Below are positions 53,891 to 62,194 of a stretch of DNA of 64,000 nt, one piece after another (position 1 is the first letter of the stretch; the number at the start of each line of letters is the position of its first letter). The translations under genes were made by a program, and so were the position numbers. The stretch is from DATBLE01 sp963808815. Its GTDB lineage: Bacteria; Actinomycetota; Thermoleophilia; Gaiellales; Gaiellaceae. Location: positions 62,001-126,000 of the forward strand of contig CAWEGI010000016.1 in NCBI GenBank assembly GCA_963808815.1, given 5' to 3'. A model generated the notes under the pieces. The model worked only from the letters and a program-made list of their open reading frames with translations. It did no database searches and had not been told where the DNA came from.

Positions 53891-56350
53891 GTGCACCTGC
53901 GGGCGATCAATCTGCGCGGCTTCAAGTCGTTTCCCGATCCGGTCGAAGTCCGGCTGGAGCCGGGCGTCGCCGTCGTCGTCGGCCCGAACGGATCGGGCAA
54001 GTCCAACATCGCCGACGCGCTGATCTGGGCGGCGGGCTCGCTCGCCCCGAGCGAGCTGCGTGCCGAGAAGCCGGACGACGTGCTCTTCAACGGCTCCGCC
54101 TCGCGTGCGGCCGCCGACCATTGCGAGGTCGAGCTGCTGTTCGAGAACGAGGACGGCGGCCTACCCGAGATCGATTTCTCCGAGGTCTCGATCGTGCGTC
54201 GCCTGCACCGCGGCGGCGAGGGCCAGTACATCGTCAACGGCGCCCACGTGCGCCGCACGGACGTCGTCGAGCTCCTCTCCGACGTCGGCCTCGGCTCGGC
54301 GATGGGCTCGATCGTCTCGCAGGGGCGGGTGGAGGCGATCCTGGCTTCGAAACCCGAGGAGCGGCGGACACTCGTCGAGGAGGCGGCGGGCCTCGGGAAG
54401 TTCAAGCGGCGGCGTCACCGCGCGGAGCTGAAGTTCGCACGGGTGGCGACGCAGGTCGAGCGGGCTCGCGACGTCGAGGCCGAGGTGACGAAGCGGCTGC
54501 GGCCGCTGGCGCTGCAGGCGACCGCCGCCGAGCGCGCCGAGAAGCTCGGCGTCGAGATCGCCGGCCTGCGCGCCGGGATCGCGACGCTCGACGTGCTGGC
54601 GCTCGGAGCGCAGATCCAGGAGGCAGCGAGCCGCCGGTCCGGCTACACGGCCGAGCGGCGGGCGGCCGAGGAAGCGCTGGAAGGCCTGCTGGCGGAGCGC
54701 CGTCGGGCGGAGGAGGCGCTGGCCGAGGCGGCCGGCGGACGCGAAGGTGCAGCTTCGACGCTCTACAGGCTGCGGAGCGCCTGCGAGCGGCTCGACCTCC
54801 GCCGGGAGACCGCGGAGTCGCTGCTGACCCGCGTGCGCGAGGCGCCGCCTGCGCTCGACGCCGGGCTCGTCGAGCGGGCGCGCGTCGCCGAGGCCCGGGC
54901 GGCGGTGCTGGAGCGCGCGATCGCCGAGCGCGAGGGGCTGCCTCCGGCCGCCCGCGCGCTCGCCGAGGAGGGTGCGTCCCTGGCCCTGTCCCTGGCCGAG
55001 GTCGAGGAGGGCCGTGAGCGCGCGGTGGCGGCCGCCGTCGGCGCCGCGCTTGTCGCCTCGACGCCGGAGGACGGGCTGCGTCTGCTCGAGGAGGCGCGGG
55101 AGCGCGGCCTCGGCAACCTGACCGTGCTCGTCCGGCCCGGGCGGTTCGAGCCGCTCGCCGGGATCGACGTCGTCCCGAGCGAGCGCTTACTCGCCGCGAC
55201 GCGTCCCGCCGTCACCGTCGAGGGCCACTCCTACGACCCGGGGCGCGGCGTACTCACGTTCACGGGCGACACGGCCGAGGCGGTGCTGCTCGAGCTGGAG
55301 GCTCAGCGCCGGCGGCTGCTGGACGAGGCGGCGGAGCTGAGGGCGGAGGCCGCGCGGGCCGTGCCGCGGCTGGCCGATCCGGCGCTCGTCGCCGCGGGCG
55401 CGACGCTGCTCGAGTCGCTCTGTGGAGCGCTCCGCGCGATCGAGCGGCTCCAGGCGCCGATGCTCGCCGAGGCCGATCGCGGCGCCGTCCGCGCTTCCGG
55501 GCTCGCCGCCGAGCTGCGCGCTCTCGGTGGCCGCGAGGTGGAGCTCCGCGGCGCGCACTCGGAGGCGGCGGAGCGGGTGGCGGCCGTCGACGTCGAGGTC
55601 GCCCGGTTCGAGGCCGAGCGGGACGAGGCCCAGCGCCGTCTCGACGCCGCCGGCGCCGCTCCGGCAGAGGGCGCACGAGAGGAGCTCGCCGAGAAGCTGG
55701 AGCGGCTCGAGCGGCGCCGCGAGCAGCTCGGCGGCGTCAACCCGTTCGCGAAGGAGGAATACGCCGCGGAGAAGGAGCGCCTTGCGGAGCTGCGCACCCA
55801 GCGCGAGGACCTCGACCGCGCGCTCGACGAGCTGCGCGCCCTGCGCGACGAGTTGACCGAGACGGTCGAGCGCCGCTTCGCCGAGACCTTCGACGCCGTC
55901 CAGCGCAATTTCGCCGAGGTGGCTTCGACGCTCTTCCCCGGTGGGCACGGGCGGCTCCGGCTGACGGAAGGAGAAGAGGACGTCGAGGCAGGTATCGAAG
56001 TGGAGCTCTCGCCCGCAGGCAAGCGCGTCACGCGCCTCTCGCTGCTCTCCGGCGGCGAGAAGGCACTCGGGGCGATCTCGTTCCTGTTCGCGCTGTTCCT
56101 TGCTCGGCCGTGTCCGTTCTACCTGCTGGACGAGGTCGAGGCCGCTCTGGACGACACGAACATCGGCCGCTTCTGTGCGCTCCTGCGGCAGTTCGCCGAC
56201 CGGGCGCAGTTCATCGTCGTCACGCACCAGAAGCGCACGATGGAGGCGGCGGACGCGCTCTACGGTGTGACCATGGGCGGGGACGGCGTCTCCCAGATCG
56301 TCTCGCGGCGCCTGCCCCGCGAGGACGCCGCCGCGGTCTCCGCAGCCTGA
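53891..56350 (+). CDS. smc: Condensin ATPase SMC, short-armed
   Basis: The motor of the SMC-ScpAB condensin. Walker A is VVVGPNGSGKSNIADALIWA near residue 37. The signature motif is SLLSGGEKALGAISFLFALF near 722 and Walker B is FYLLDEVEAALDD near 745; FVVTHQKRTMEAADALYGVT follows in family style. Between the head halves are coils at about 165-355 and 468-640, and a compact hinge at about 357-467. At 819 residues it is some 350 shorter than the usual 1150-1200, and both arms are reduced. No frameshift is seen. scpA and scpB are at 7679-9060. Confidence 0.92.
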   Translation: MHLRAINLRGFKSFPDPVEVRLEPGVAVVVGPNGSGKSNIADALIWAAGSLAPSELRAEKPDDVLFNGSASRAAADHCEVELLFENEDGGLPEIDFSEVSIVRRLHRGGEGQYIVNGAHVRRTDVVELLSDVGLGSAMGSIVSQGRVEAILASKPEERRTLVEEAAGLGKFKRRRHRAELKFARVATQVERARDVEAEVTKRLRPLALQATAAERAEKLGVEIAGLRAGIATLDVLALGAQIQEAASRRSGYTAERRAAEEALEGLLAERRRAEEALAEAAGGREGAASTLYRLRSACERLDLRRETAESLLTRVREAPPALDAGLVERARVAEARAAVLERAIAEREGLPPAARALAEEGASLALSLAEVEEGRERAVAAAVGAALVASTPEDGLRLLEEARERGLGNLTVLVRPGRFEPLAGIDVVPSERLLAATRPAVTVEGHSYDPGRGVLTFTGDTAEAVLLELEAQRRRLLDEAAELRAEAARAVPRLADPALVAAGATLLESLCGALRAIERLQAPMLAEADRGAVRASGLAAELRALGGREVELRGAHSEAAERVAAVDVEVARFEAERDEAQRRLDAAGAAPAEGAREELAEKLERLERRREQLGGVNPFAKEEYAAEKERLAELRTQREDLDRALDELRALRDELTETVERRFAETFDAVQRNFAEVASTLFPGGHGRLRLTEGEEDVEAGIEVELSPAGKRVTRLSLLSGGEKALGAISFLFALFLARPCPFYLLDEVEAALDDTNIGRFCALLRQFADRAQFIVVTHQKRTMEAADALYGVTMGGDGVSQIVSRRLPREDAAAVSAA

Positions 56351-56351
56351 C

Positions 56352-56357
56352 TACGCT
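56352..56357 (+). promoter_or_regulatory. -10 element, leaderless ftsY
   Basis: TACGCT ends 6 nt before ATG 56364. Confidence 0.45.
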
Positions 56358-56363
56358 GCCGCG

Positions 56364-57317
56364 ATGACGCGGACCTGGGGCGAACTGCTCGGCGACGACT
56401 CGACGGACGAGACGCCCGAGGAGCGGGCGGGCTTCCTCGGCCGGCTCCGCGACTCGCTCTCGAAGTCCCGGCGCGCGCTGACGCAGCAGCTGGCGGTCGC
56501 GGCGTTCGACCCCGCGGACGAGGAGGCCTGGGAGCGGCTCGAAGAGGCGTTGATCGCGGCCGACGTCGGCGTTCCGGCGACCGCGGAGATCGTCCGGCGG
56601 CTCGAGGCGCGCGGCGGTCTGACCACGCTCGACCAGCCTCTCGCCGAGGAGATCGCCGCGCTGCTCGGGGAGCCGGGGTCGCTCGACCTCTCTGCTCGAC
56701 CGACCGTGGTGCTCGTCGTCGGCGTCAACGGCACCGGCAAGACGACCACGATCGGAAAGCTGGCCGCCAAGCTGGCAGCCCACGACCGCTCGGTCCTGCT
56801 CGCGGCAGCCGACACGTTCCGGGCGGCCGCCGAAGAGCAACTCGAGATCTGGGCGCAGCGTGCGGGCGCCGACTTCGTCGGCTCGCCCCGCGGCGGCGAT
56901 CCGGCCGCCGTTGCGTACGACGCGATCGCGGCGGCCACCTCACGCGGCCGCGACACGGTGATCGTCGACACGGCGGGCCGGCTGCACACGCAGACGAACC
57001 TGATGGAAGAGCTCGCCAAGGTGCGCCGTGTAATCGCCGGGCGGCTCGAGGGCGCACCGCACGAGACGCTGCTCGTCGTCGACGCCACCACTGGCCAGAA
57101 CGGACTCCAGCAGGCGCGCCTGTTCGGCGAGGCCGTCGAGGTCACCGGGGTCGTGCTGACGAAGCTGGACGGCTCCGCCAAGGGCGGGATCGCCGTTGCG
57201 ATCGCGTACGAGGTCGGCCTGCCGGTGACGCTCGTGGGCGTGGGGGAGGGGCTCGACGACCTCCGCCCGTTCGACCCCACGGACTTCGCGCAAGCGCTCG
57301 TCTCCGGCGAGTCGTGA
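56364..57317 (+). CDS. ftsY: Signal recognition particle receptor FtsY
   Basis: It docks SRP-ribosome complexes at the membrane. The 317-residue protein has a short acidic N-terminal A region (residues 1-22), the helical N domain, and the GTPase NG domain: VLVVGVNGTGKTTTIGKLAA (G1), LLAAADTFRAAAEEQLEIWA, VIVDTAGRLHTQTNLMEELA (G3), VLTKLDGSAKGG (G4). Its partner Ffh is at 58103. The short A domain is typical of actinobacteria. Confidence 0.95.
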   Translation: MTRTWGELLGDDSTDETPEERAGFLGRLRDSLSKSRRALTQQLAVAAFDPADEEAWERLEEALIAADVGVPATAEIVRRLEARGGLTTLDQPLAEEIAALLGEPGSLDLSARPTVVLVVGVNGTGKTTTIGKLAAKLAAHDRSVLLAAADTFRAAAEEQLEIWAQRAGADFVGSPRGGDPAAVAYDAIAAATSRGRDTVIVDTAGRLHTQTNLMEELAKVRRVIAGRLEGAPHETLLVVDATTGQNGLQQARLFGEAVEVTGVVLTKLDGSAKGGIAVAIAYEVGLPVTLVGVGEGLDDLRPFDPTDFAQALVSGES

Positions 57318-57371
57318 GGCCCGCGGGGCCGAGGTAGGGTCCCGCGACCGGTTCTCTCGAAGGAGGCAACG

Positions 57372-57866
57372 ATGAGACGCTGGACGGCTGTGGCGGCGAT
57401 CGCCGCCCTTGTTATCGCCGTCGGGGCGGGCATCGCATGGGCGAGCATCCCCGACGCGAACGGCGTGCTCCACACCTGCTACAAGAACTCGGGCTGGCGG
57501 GTGATCGACGCCCCCGCCGAGTCGTGCAAATCGAGCGAGACGCCCCTCGCGGTCGACCCTGGCGCGGTCCGCCCGGTGATCCGTACCGAGACGCATACGA
57601 TCCACCCCGGCGAAGGGCACACCTTCACGGCTCACTGCAACGCCGGTGAGGTGGCGACGGGGGGCGGCTGGCGGCTCGTCGGCCCGGTGCCGATCTTCCC
57701 ACCCGGGACGGTCTGGATCACCACGCAGGGAGACGTCCCGCAGAGCTCCAGCCCCGAGCCGAGCGCGGGTGAGGTGCCGACGGGCTGGAAGGTGATCGGC
57801 GCGGTCAACCAGGACACGGACGATCACGACGTGACCGTCTTCGCCGTCTGCGCGCCGGCGCCGTAG
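57372..57866 (+). CDS. Exported protein of unknown function
   Basis: A 164-residue product with a hydrophobic N terminus (WTAVAAIAALVIAVGAGIAW) serving as signal or anchor. Directly after it is IPDANGVLHTCYKNSGWRVI with CKSSETPLA, a Cys-paired motif I recognise from many actinobacterial surface proteins. A beta-rich domain follows (EGHTFTAHCNAGEVATGGGW, TVFAVCAPAP) with two more Cys. AAGGAGG precedes the ATG. It sits between ftsY and ffh and ends at a terminator hairpin. Function is unknown. Confidence 0.65.
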   Translation: MRRWTAVAAIAALVIAVGAGIAWASIPDANGVLHTCYKNSGWRVIDAPAESCKSSETPLAVDPGAVRPVIRTETHTIHPGEGHTFTAHCNAGEVATGGGWRLVGPVPIFPPGTVWITTQGDVPQSSSPEPSAGEVPTGWKVIGAVNQDTDDHDVTVFAVCAPAP

Positions 57867-57876
57867 AGAGCGAGAA

Positions 57877-57906
57877 ACGGGCCGGGCCACCGCGGACCCG
57901 GCCCGT
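57877..57906 (+). terminator. Terminator-like hairpin
   Basis: A perfect 10-bp stem ACGGGCCGGG / CCCGGCCCGT with a 10-base loop, 10 bases after the stop of the exported protein gene. No T-run follows. The next 195 bases up to ffh hold no gene I can support. Confidence 0.65.
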
Positions 57907-58087
57907 TCACTCATCGGCCGCAGAGGCAGGGACAGTTACCCCCCGGACTGCCCCTGCCGGGCTCCCCATACCCCCTGTCTGGGCCGGGAATCACCCTTCG
58001 CCGCGCGCTCGAGCGCTCTACCAGTCTCTTGGCGAGCCCTGCTCGCGGCCACGATCGGCGCTTCCGGGCCTGCGGCCGGGGGCCAGG

Positions 58088-58093
58088 TACCCT
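58088..58093 (+). promoter_or_regulatory. -10 element, leaderless ffh
   Basis: TACCCT ends 9 nt before GTG 58103. Confidence 0.42.
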
Positions 58094-58102
58094 TCCCCGG
58101 CC

Positions 58103-59425
58103 GTGTTCGACACGCTCTCCGACAAGCTCCAGCACGCCCTCGGTGACCTCCGCGGACGCGGGCGGCTCGACGAGGAATCGGTCTCGAAGGCGATGCGCGA
58201 GATCCGCCTCGCCTTGCTCGAGGCCGACGTGAACCTGCAGGTCGTGAAGGACTTCGTCGCGCGCGTGAAGGAGCGTGCGGTCGGCGAGGAGGTGACGAAG
58301 AGTCTGACGCCGGGCCAGCAGGTGGTGAAGATCGTCCACGAGGAGCTGACCGAGGTGATGGGCGGCGGCGACTCGCGGATCGCCTTTGCACCACGCGGCC
58401 CGACCACGATCCTGCTCGCCGGTCTCCAGGGCTCGGGCAAGACGACGGCCGCCGCCAAGCTCGCGCTGATGCTGCGCAAGGAGGGGAAGACGCCCGCGCT
58501 CGTCGCGGCCGACCTTCAGCGCCCGGCGGCAATCGACCAGCTCGAGCAGCTCGGCCGCCAGATCCAGGTACCTGTCTTCAGCGAGGAGCGCAAGGATCCA
58601 GTGGCGGCCGCGGAACGCGGCGTCGCCTGGGCCGTCGATCAGGGGGCGGACGTCGTGATCGTCGACTCGGCCGGCCGCCATCAAGTGGATGTGGATCTCA
58701 TGCAAGAGCTCGGACGAATTGCGTCGGCAATTCGTCCGACGAACGTGCTGCTCGTCCTCGACGCGATGACCGGCCAGGAGGCCGTGAACGTCGCGGAGGC
58801 GTTCCAGGAGCAGGTCGCGTTCGACGGCATCGTCCTGACGAAGCTGGACGGCGACGCCCGCGGGGGCGCGGCGCTGTCCGTGCGCGCGGTCACCGGCCGG
58901 CCGATCAAGCTCGCCTCCACCGGCGAGAAGCTCGACCAGCTCGAGTGGTTCCACCCAGACCGGATGGCCTCGCGCATCCTCGGCATGGGCGACGTCATGA
59001 CCCTGATCGAGAAGGCGGAGGCGGCGGTCGAGGCCGACGAGCAGGCGGAGATGGAGGCTCGCCTCCGCGCCGGCGAGTTCACCTTCGACGACTTCCTGGC
59101 CAGCTACAAGATGCTGCGCAAGATGGGCCCGCTGAAGGGCGTCCTCTCGATGATCCCGGGTGTCGGCAACCAGCTGAAAGGGCTCGAGATCGACGAGCGC
59201 GAGCTGGCCCGCGTCGAGGCGATCATCCTGTCGATGACGCCGCGCGAGCGCGGTTTCCCGCACACTATCGACGGGTCGCGGCGCCAGCGCATCGCGCGGG
59301 GCAGCGGCACGACCGTCCAGGAGGTCTCACGGCTCCTGAACGCGCGCAAGGAGATGCAGAAGCTGATGAAACAGATGGGCAAGGGCAAGATGCCGGCGCT
59401 TCCGGGCATGGCCGGCAGGCGCTAG
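58103..59425 (+). CDS. ffh: Signal recognition particle protein Ffh
   Basis: The SRP GTPase that binds signal sequences and 4.5S RNA. The 440-residue protein has the N domain (residues 1-90), then G1 LLAGLQGSGKTTAAAKLALM, LVAADLQRPAAIDQLEQLGR and G3 VIVDSAGR (Ser in place of the usual Thr). G4 VLTKLDGDARGG follows. The C-terminal M domain is Met-rich, with LSMIPGVGNQLKG and RRQRIARGSGTTVQEVSRLL. Residues about 193-213 use codons rare here (ATT, CAA, GAT) and encode a perfect 12-bp hairpin. Confidence 0.95.
   Translation: MFDTLSDKLQHALGDLRGRGRLDEESVSKAMREIRLALLEADVNLQVVKDFVARVKERAVGEEVTKSLTPGQQVVKIVHEELTEVMGGGDSRIAFAPRGPTTILLAGLQGSGKTTAAAKLALMLRKEGKTPALVAADLQRPAAIDQLEQLGRQIQVPVFSEERKDPVAAAERGVAWAVDQGADVVIVDSAGRHQVDVDLMQELGRIASAIRPTNVLLVLDAMTGQEAVNVAEAFQEQVAFDGIVLTKLDGDARGGAALSVRAVTGRPIKLASTGEKLDQLEWFHPDRMASRILGMGDVMTLIEKAEAAVEADEQAEMEARLRAGEFTFDDFLASYKMLRKMGPLKGVLSMIPGVGNQLKGLEIDERELARVEAIILSMTPRERGFPHTIDGSRRQRIARGSGTTVQEVSRLLNARKEMQKLMKQMGKGKMPALPGMAGRR
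58711..58738. repeat. Perfect 12-bp hairpin inside ffh
   Basis: CGGACGAATTGC / GCAATTCGTCCG with a GTCG loop, within the coding sequence of the G domain. The stem is AT-richer than its surroundings. Confidence 0.7.
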
Positions 59426-59444
59426 AGAGCAGGAGAGGAGACAG

Positions 59445-59714
59445 ATGGCAGTACGGATGAGGCTGACCCGCGTCGGGTCGAAGAAGAACCCGATCTACCG
59501 GGTCGTGGTCGCGGACTCGCGGTCGCCGCGGGACGGGAAGTTCATCGAGATCGTCGGCCGATACAACCCGCAGACCGACCCGTCGCTGATCGAGTTCGAC
59601 GAGGCCAAGGTCAAGGACTGGCTCTCGAAGGGGGCGCAACCGTCGGACACGGTCTCGCGGCTCCTGAAGGCCAAGAACATCGAAGCCGAGGGAAAAGGTG
59701 CCGGCGGTAGCTGA
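59445..59714 (+). CDS. rpsP: 30S ribosomal protein S16
   Basis: An 89-residue protein, AVRMRLTRVGSKKNPIYRVV then VADSRSPRDGKFIEIVGRYN, the S16 signature. AGGAGAGGAG lies just before the ATG. It opens the rpsP-khpA-rimM-trmD run found in most Gram-positive bacteria. Confidence 0.96.
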   Translation: MAVRMRLTRVGSKKNPIYRVVVADSRSPRDGKFIEIVGRYNPQTDPSLIEFDEAKVKDWLSKGAQPSDTVSRLLKAKNIEAEGKGAGGS

Positions 59715-59737
59715 GCACCTTGGCCCGAGGCGAAGAT

Positions 59738-59775
59738 GTCTCGGCGAAGGCGGTGCCGAAGGCACCGACCGAGAC
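59738..59775. repeat. Two-tiered hairpin between rpsP and khpA, GAA loop
   Basis: Outer stem GTCTCGG / CCGAGAC, inner stem CGGTGCC-GAA-GGCACCG (59751-59767). It fills most of the 72-base gap and ends 11 bases before the TTG of khpA. It could be an attenuator, a processing site or an inserted element. Confidence 0.6.
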
Positions 59776-59786
59776 GAGAACATCGT

Positions 59787-60032
59787 TTGACGGACACTGC
59801 AACCGCCGATCTCGTCGAGTTCCTGGCGCGCAGGCTGGTCGAGCACGCCGACGAGGTCAGTGTCGAGGAGGTCGAGGAGGACGGCGCGCTCGTGATCCGG
59901 CTCCGGGTCGCGCCCGACGACCTCGGTCGCGTTATCGGGCGCGGCGGCCGCATCGCGCGGGCGCTGCGCACGCTCGTGCGGGCGGCCGGCGCTCACGGCG
60001 ACCGGCGGGTCCTGCTCGAGATCGTCGAGTGA
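59787..60032 (+). CDS. khpA: KH-domain RNA-binding protein KhpA
   Basis: An 81-residue protein made almost only of a KH domain. The RNA-binding loop is GRVIGRGGRIARALRTLVRA (GxxG as GRGG), preceded by LVEFLARRLVEHADEVSVEE. TTG 59787 gives the family-typical N terminus; an upstream ATG in frame would add an arginine-rich stretch that overlaps the hairpin and is unlikely. It overlaps rimM by 4 bases. Confidence 0.9.
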   Translation: MTDTATADLVEFLARRLVEHADEVSVEEVEEDGALVIRLRVAPDDLGRVIGRGGRIARALRTLVRAAGAHGDRRVLLEIVE

Positions 60033-60502
60033 CGGACGACGACGAGCTGGTGTCGGTCGGCCGCGTCGGCCGTCCGCACGGGCTGGACGGGTCGTTCGTG
60101 GTCGAGCGGCCGAGCGAGAACGAGCGGCTGTTCGACCCCGGCGCCACGCTGATCGCCGGCGGCGAGCCCGCGACCGTGGCCGCGCGGAAGCGGTCGGGGG
60201 GCCGCCTGGTGATCAAGCTCGACCCGCCGGCGGAGCGGGGGACGGAGCTCGCGGTACGACGCTCGGCGCTTCCCGAGCCCCAGCCCGACAGCTTCTACGT
60301 CTTCCAGCTCCAAGGCCTGGACGTGGTCGAGGAGGGCGGTCGCCGTCTCGGGGCGGTGCGGGAGGTCGCTCCGGGGGTCGCGAACGACGTTCTCGAGCTC
60401 GACTCGGGGCTCGCGCTGCCGATGGTCGAGGAGTGCATCCGCCGAGTTGACGTCGCGGCGGGCACAATTGTCGTTGCAGTCGGCTTCGTCGACGACCGAT
60501 AA
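60029..60502 (+). CDS. rimM: Ribosome maturation factor RimM
   Basis: It assists 30S subunit assembly, binding S19. The 157-residue protein has an N-terminal barrel (VSVGRVGRPHGLDGSFVVER) and a C-terminal PRC-barrel (FYVFQLQGLDVVEEGGRRLG, ANDVLELDSGLALPMVEECI). It starts at GTG 60029 within the khpA stop. Confidence 0.93.
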   Translation: MTDDDELVSVGRVGRPHGLDGSFVVERPSENERLFDPGATLIAGGEPATVAARKRSGGRLVIKLDPPAERGTELAVRRSALPEPQPDSFYVFQLQGLDVVEEGGRRLGAVREVAPGVANDVLELDSGLALPMVEECIRRVDVAAGTIVVAVGFVDDR

Positions 60503-60514
60503 CCTCAAGCGCCC

Positions 60515-61171
60515 TTGCAGATCGATGTCTTCACGCTGGTTCCGCACGCCTTTGCCTGGCTGACCGAGCAGCGTCCACTCGCAAACGTGCTCGGCACCGA
60601 GATCGACCTGCGGCTGTTCGGCTACCGCGATACGACACCGCTCCCGAACGGCCAGGTCGACGACGCGCCCTACGGGGGCGGGCCGGGCATGGTCCTGCGG
60701 GTCGACGTCGTCGCTGCCGCGCTCGATGCGGTGTACGGCGGCGTGCCCGAGCACCGGGTGATCGCGCTGACGCCGCAGGGGCGGCAGCTGGACCAGCACG
60801 TCGTCGAGGAGCTCGCGGGCGAGGAGAACCTGACCTTGCTGTCCGCCCGGTTCGAGGGCTTCGACGAGCGGATCCTCGCCCACCTCTGCTCCGACGCGAT
60901 CTCGATCGGGCCGTACGTGCTCTCCGGGGGCGAGCTGCCGGCGATGGTCATGGTCGATGCGATCGCCAGATTGCAGCCGGGTGCGCTCGCCGAGGAGTCG
61001 GTTCGGCACGAGACGTTTTCGGCCGAGCTCGAGGGCGGGATCGAGTTCCCGCACTACACGCGCCCGGTCGAGTTCCGCGGTTGGCGCGTGCCCGACGTCC
61101 TCGTCTCCGGCGACCACGGCCGGATCGAGGACTGGCGCCGCGAGCAGAGCCGCACCCGGAGCGTCCGTTGA
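60515..61171 (+). CDS. trmD: tRNA (guanine37-N1) methyltransferase
   Basis: A SAM-dependent SPOUT-class enzyme of 218 residues acting on G37. IDVFTLVPHAFAWLTEQRPL opens it, with VDDAPYGGGPGMVLRVDVVA and the trefoil-knot SAM site LLSARFEGFDERI, then ISIGPYVLSGGELPAMVMVD. VRHETFSAELEGGIEFPHYT lies near the end. The TTG start is 12 bases after rimM. The J-domain/LepB gene overlaps its stop by 4 bases. Confidence 0.95.
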   Translation: MQIDVFTLVPHAFAWLTEQRPLANVLGTEIDLRLFGYRDTTPLPNGQVDDAPYGGGPGMVLRVDVVAAALDAVYGGVPEHRVIALTPQGRQLDQHVVEELAGEENLTLLSARFEGFDERILAHLCSDAISIGPYVLSGGELPAMVMVDAIARLQPGALAEESVRHETFSAELEGGIEFPHYTRPVEFRGWRVPDVLVSGDHGRIEDWRREQSRTRSVR

Positions 61172-62076
61172 CCGATCTGTACGCCCTGCTCGGGGTCGCC
61201 CCGAGCGCCTCGGAGGACGAAATCCGCTCGGCCTACCACCGGCGGCTCCGGTTCGACGCCGTCGAGACGCCGGAGGGGAACCGGCGGATGCGTGAGCTGC
61301 GCGAGGCCTACGAGGTGCTCTCCGACCCCGAAAAGCGCCGCACCTACGACGCCGCCCACGACGGGTGGGGGCAGGTGTCCGAGCCGAGGCCGGTGACGGA
61401 GCCCGAGCCCGACCGGTTCGACGGGGCGCCGTTCGAGGAGCCGGTCCCGACCGAGCTCGATCATCACCGGTCTTACAACCCGATCACGCGCGCGACCAGC
61501 GGACTGCCGCGAGGCTGGCGGATCGCCATCGACTGGGTGGTGACCATCGTCGGCGCGATCGCAATCGTGCTGGCGATCAAGGCGTGGGTGGTCAACCCGT
61601 ATCGCATCCCCTCGTCGTCGATGGAGCCGACGCTCCACTGCGCCAGGCCGGGCAGCGGCTGCGAAGCCCGCTTCTCGGACCGGGTGCTGGCGAACCGGTT
61701 CATCTACCACTTCCGCAAGCCGCACCGTGGCGACATCATCGTCTTCAAGACGCCGCCCCTCGCCGAGGAGAAGTGCGGGGCCGGCGGCACGTTCGTCAAG
61801 CGGCTGATCGCCCTTCCCGGGGAAACGTGGCAAGAGAAGAACGGGCTCATCTACATCGACGGCAAGAAGCTGATCGAGCCGTACATCAAGCCCGACCGGC
61901 GCGACACGGGCACGTCCTACCCGGCTCGGAAGATCCCGGCCGGGGAGTACTTCATGATGGGCGACAACCGGTCGCAGTCCTGCGACTCGCGGGAGTGGGG
62001 CCCGGTCCCACGCGGGAACCTGATCGGCGAGGTCTTCGCCGTCTACTGGCCGCCCAATCGCCTCGGCTTCAGATAG
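61168..62076 (+). CDS. lepB: J-domain-like / signal peptidase I fusion protein
   Basis: A 302-residue protein of two parts. Residues 2-65 resemble a DnaJ J-domain: DLYALLGVAPSASEDEIRSA, then REAYEVLSDPEKRRTYD. The HPD tripeptide needed to stimulate Hsp70 is absent (RRLRFDAVE stands there). Residues 66-115 are a Pro/Glu linker, and the TM helix is about 121-140. The peptidase domain follows, with catalytic Ser151 in PSSSMEPTL, Lys211 in TFVKRLIALPGE, and GDNRSQSCDSREWG. It removes signal peptides from exported proteins. It starts at TTG 61168 inside the trmD stop. Confidence 0.9.
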   Translation: MTDLYALLGVAPSASEDEIRSAYHRRLRFDAVETPEGNRRMRELREAYEVLSDPEKRRTYDAAHDGWGQVSEPRPVTEPEPDRFDGAPFEEPVPTELDHHRSYNPITRATSGLPRGWRIAIDWVVTIVGAIAIVLAIKAWVVNPYRIPSSSMEPTLHCARPGSGCEARFSDRVLANRFIYHFRKPHRGDIIVFKTPPLAEEKCGAGGTFVKRLIALPGETWQEKNGLIYIDGKKLIEPYIKPDRRDTGTSYPARKIPAGEYFMMGDNRSQSCDSREWGPVPRGNLIGEVFAVYWPPNRLGFR

Positions 62077-62100
62077 CGGGGGAACCCGTGGTTCCCCCGC
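62076..62100 (+). terminator. Hairpin after lepB
   Basis: A perfect 11-bp stem GCGGGGGAACC / GGTTCCCCCGC with a CGT loop, beginning on the last base of the lepB stop. No T-run follows. Confidence 0.65.
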
Positions 62101-62194
62101 CGGCCCTCTCCTCCGCTCGCTCGCTGCGCGCGCATCGGTGGCTGACCGGGCGCGGCAGCCGGCCGCGCCCGCACCGGTCGGTCGCTGCGGCGTA

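Noticed and set aside
58005..58060. tRNA-like D-arm on the minus strand (TGGTAGAGC) upstream of ffh
   Set aside because: No acceptor pairing, anticodon stem or T-loop follows; the resemblance is limited to a few bases.
57907..58102. 4.5S/SRP RNA gene next to ffh
   Set aside because: The conserved GGAAGCAGCC-type loop is absent from this gap.
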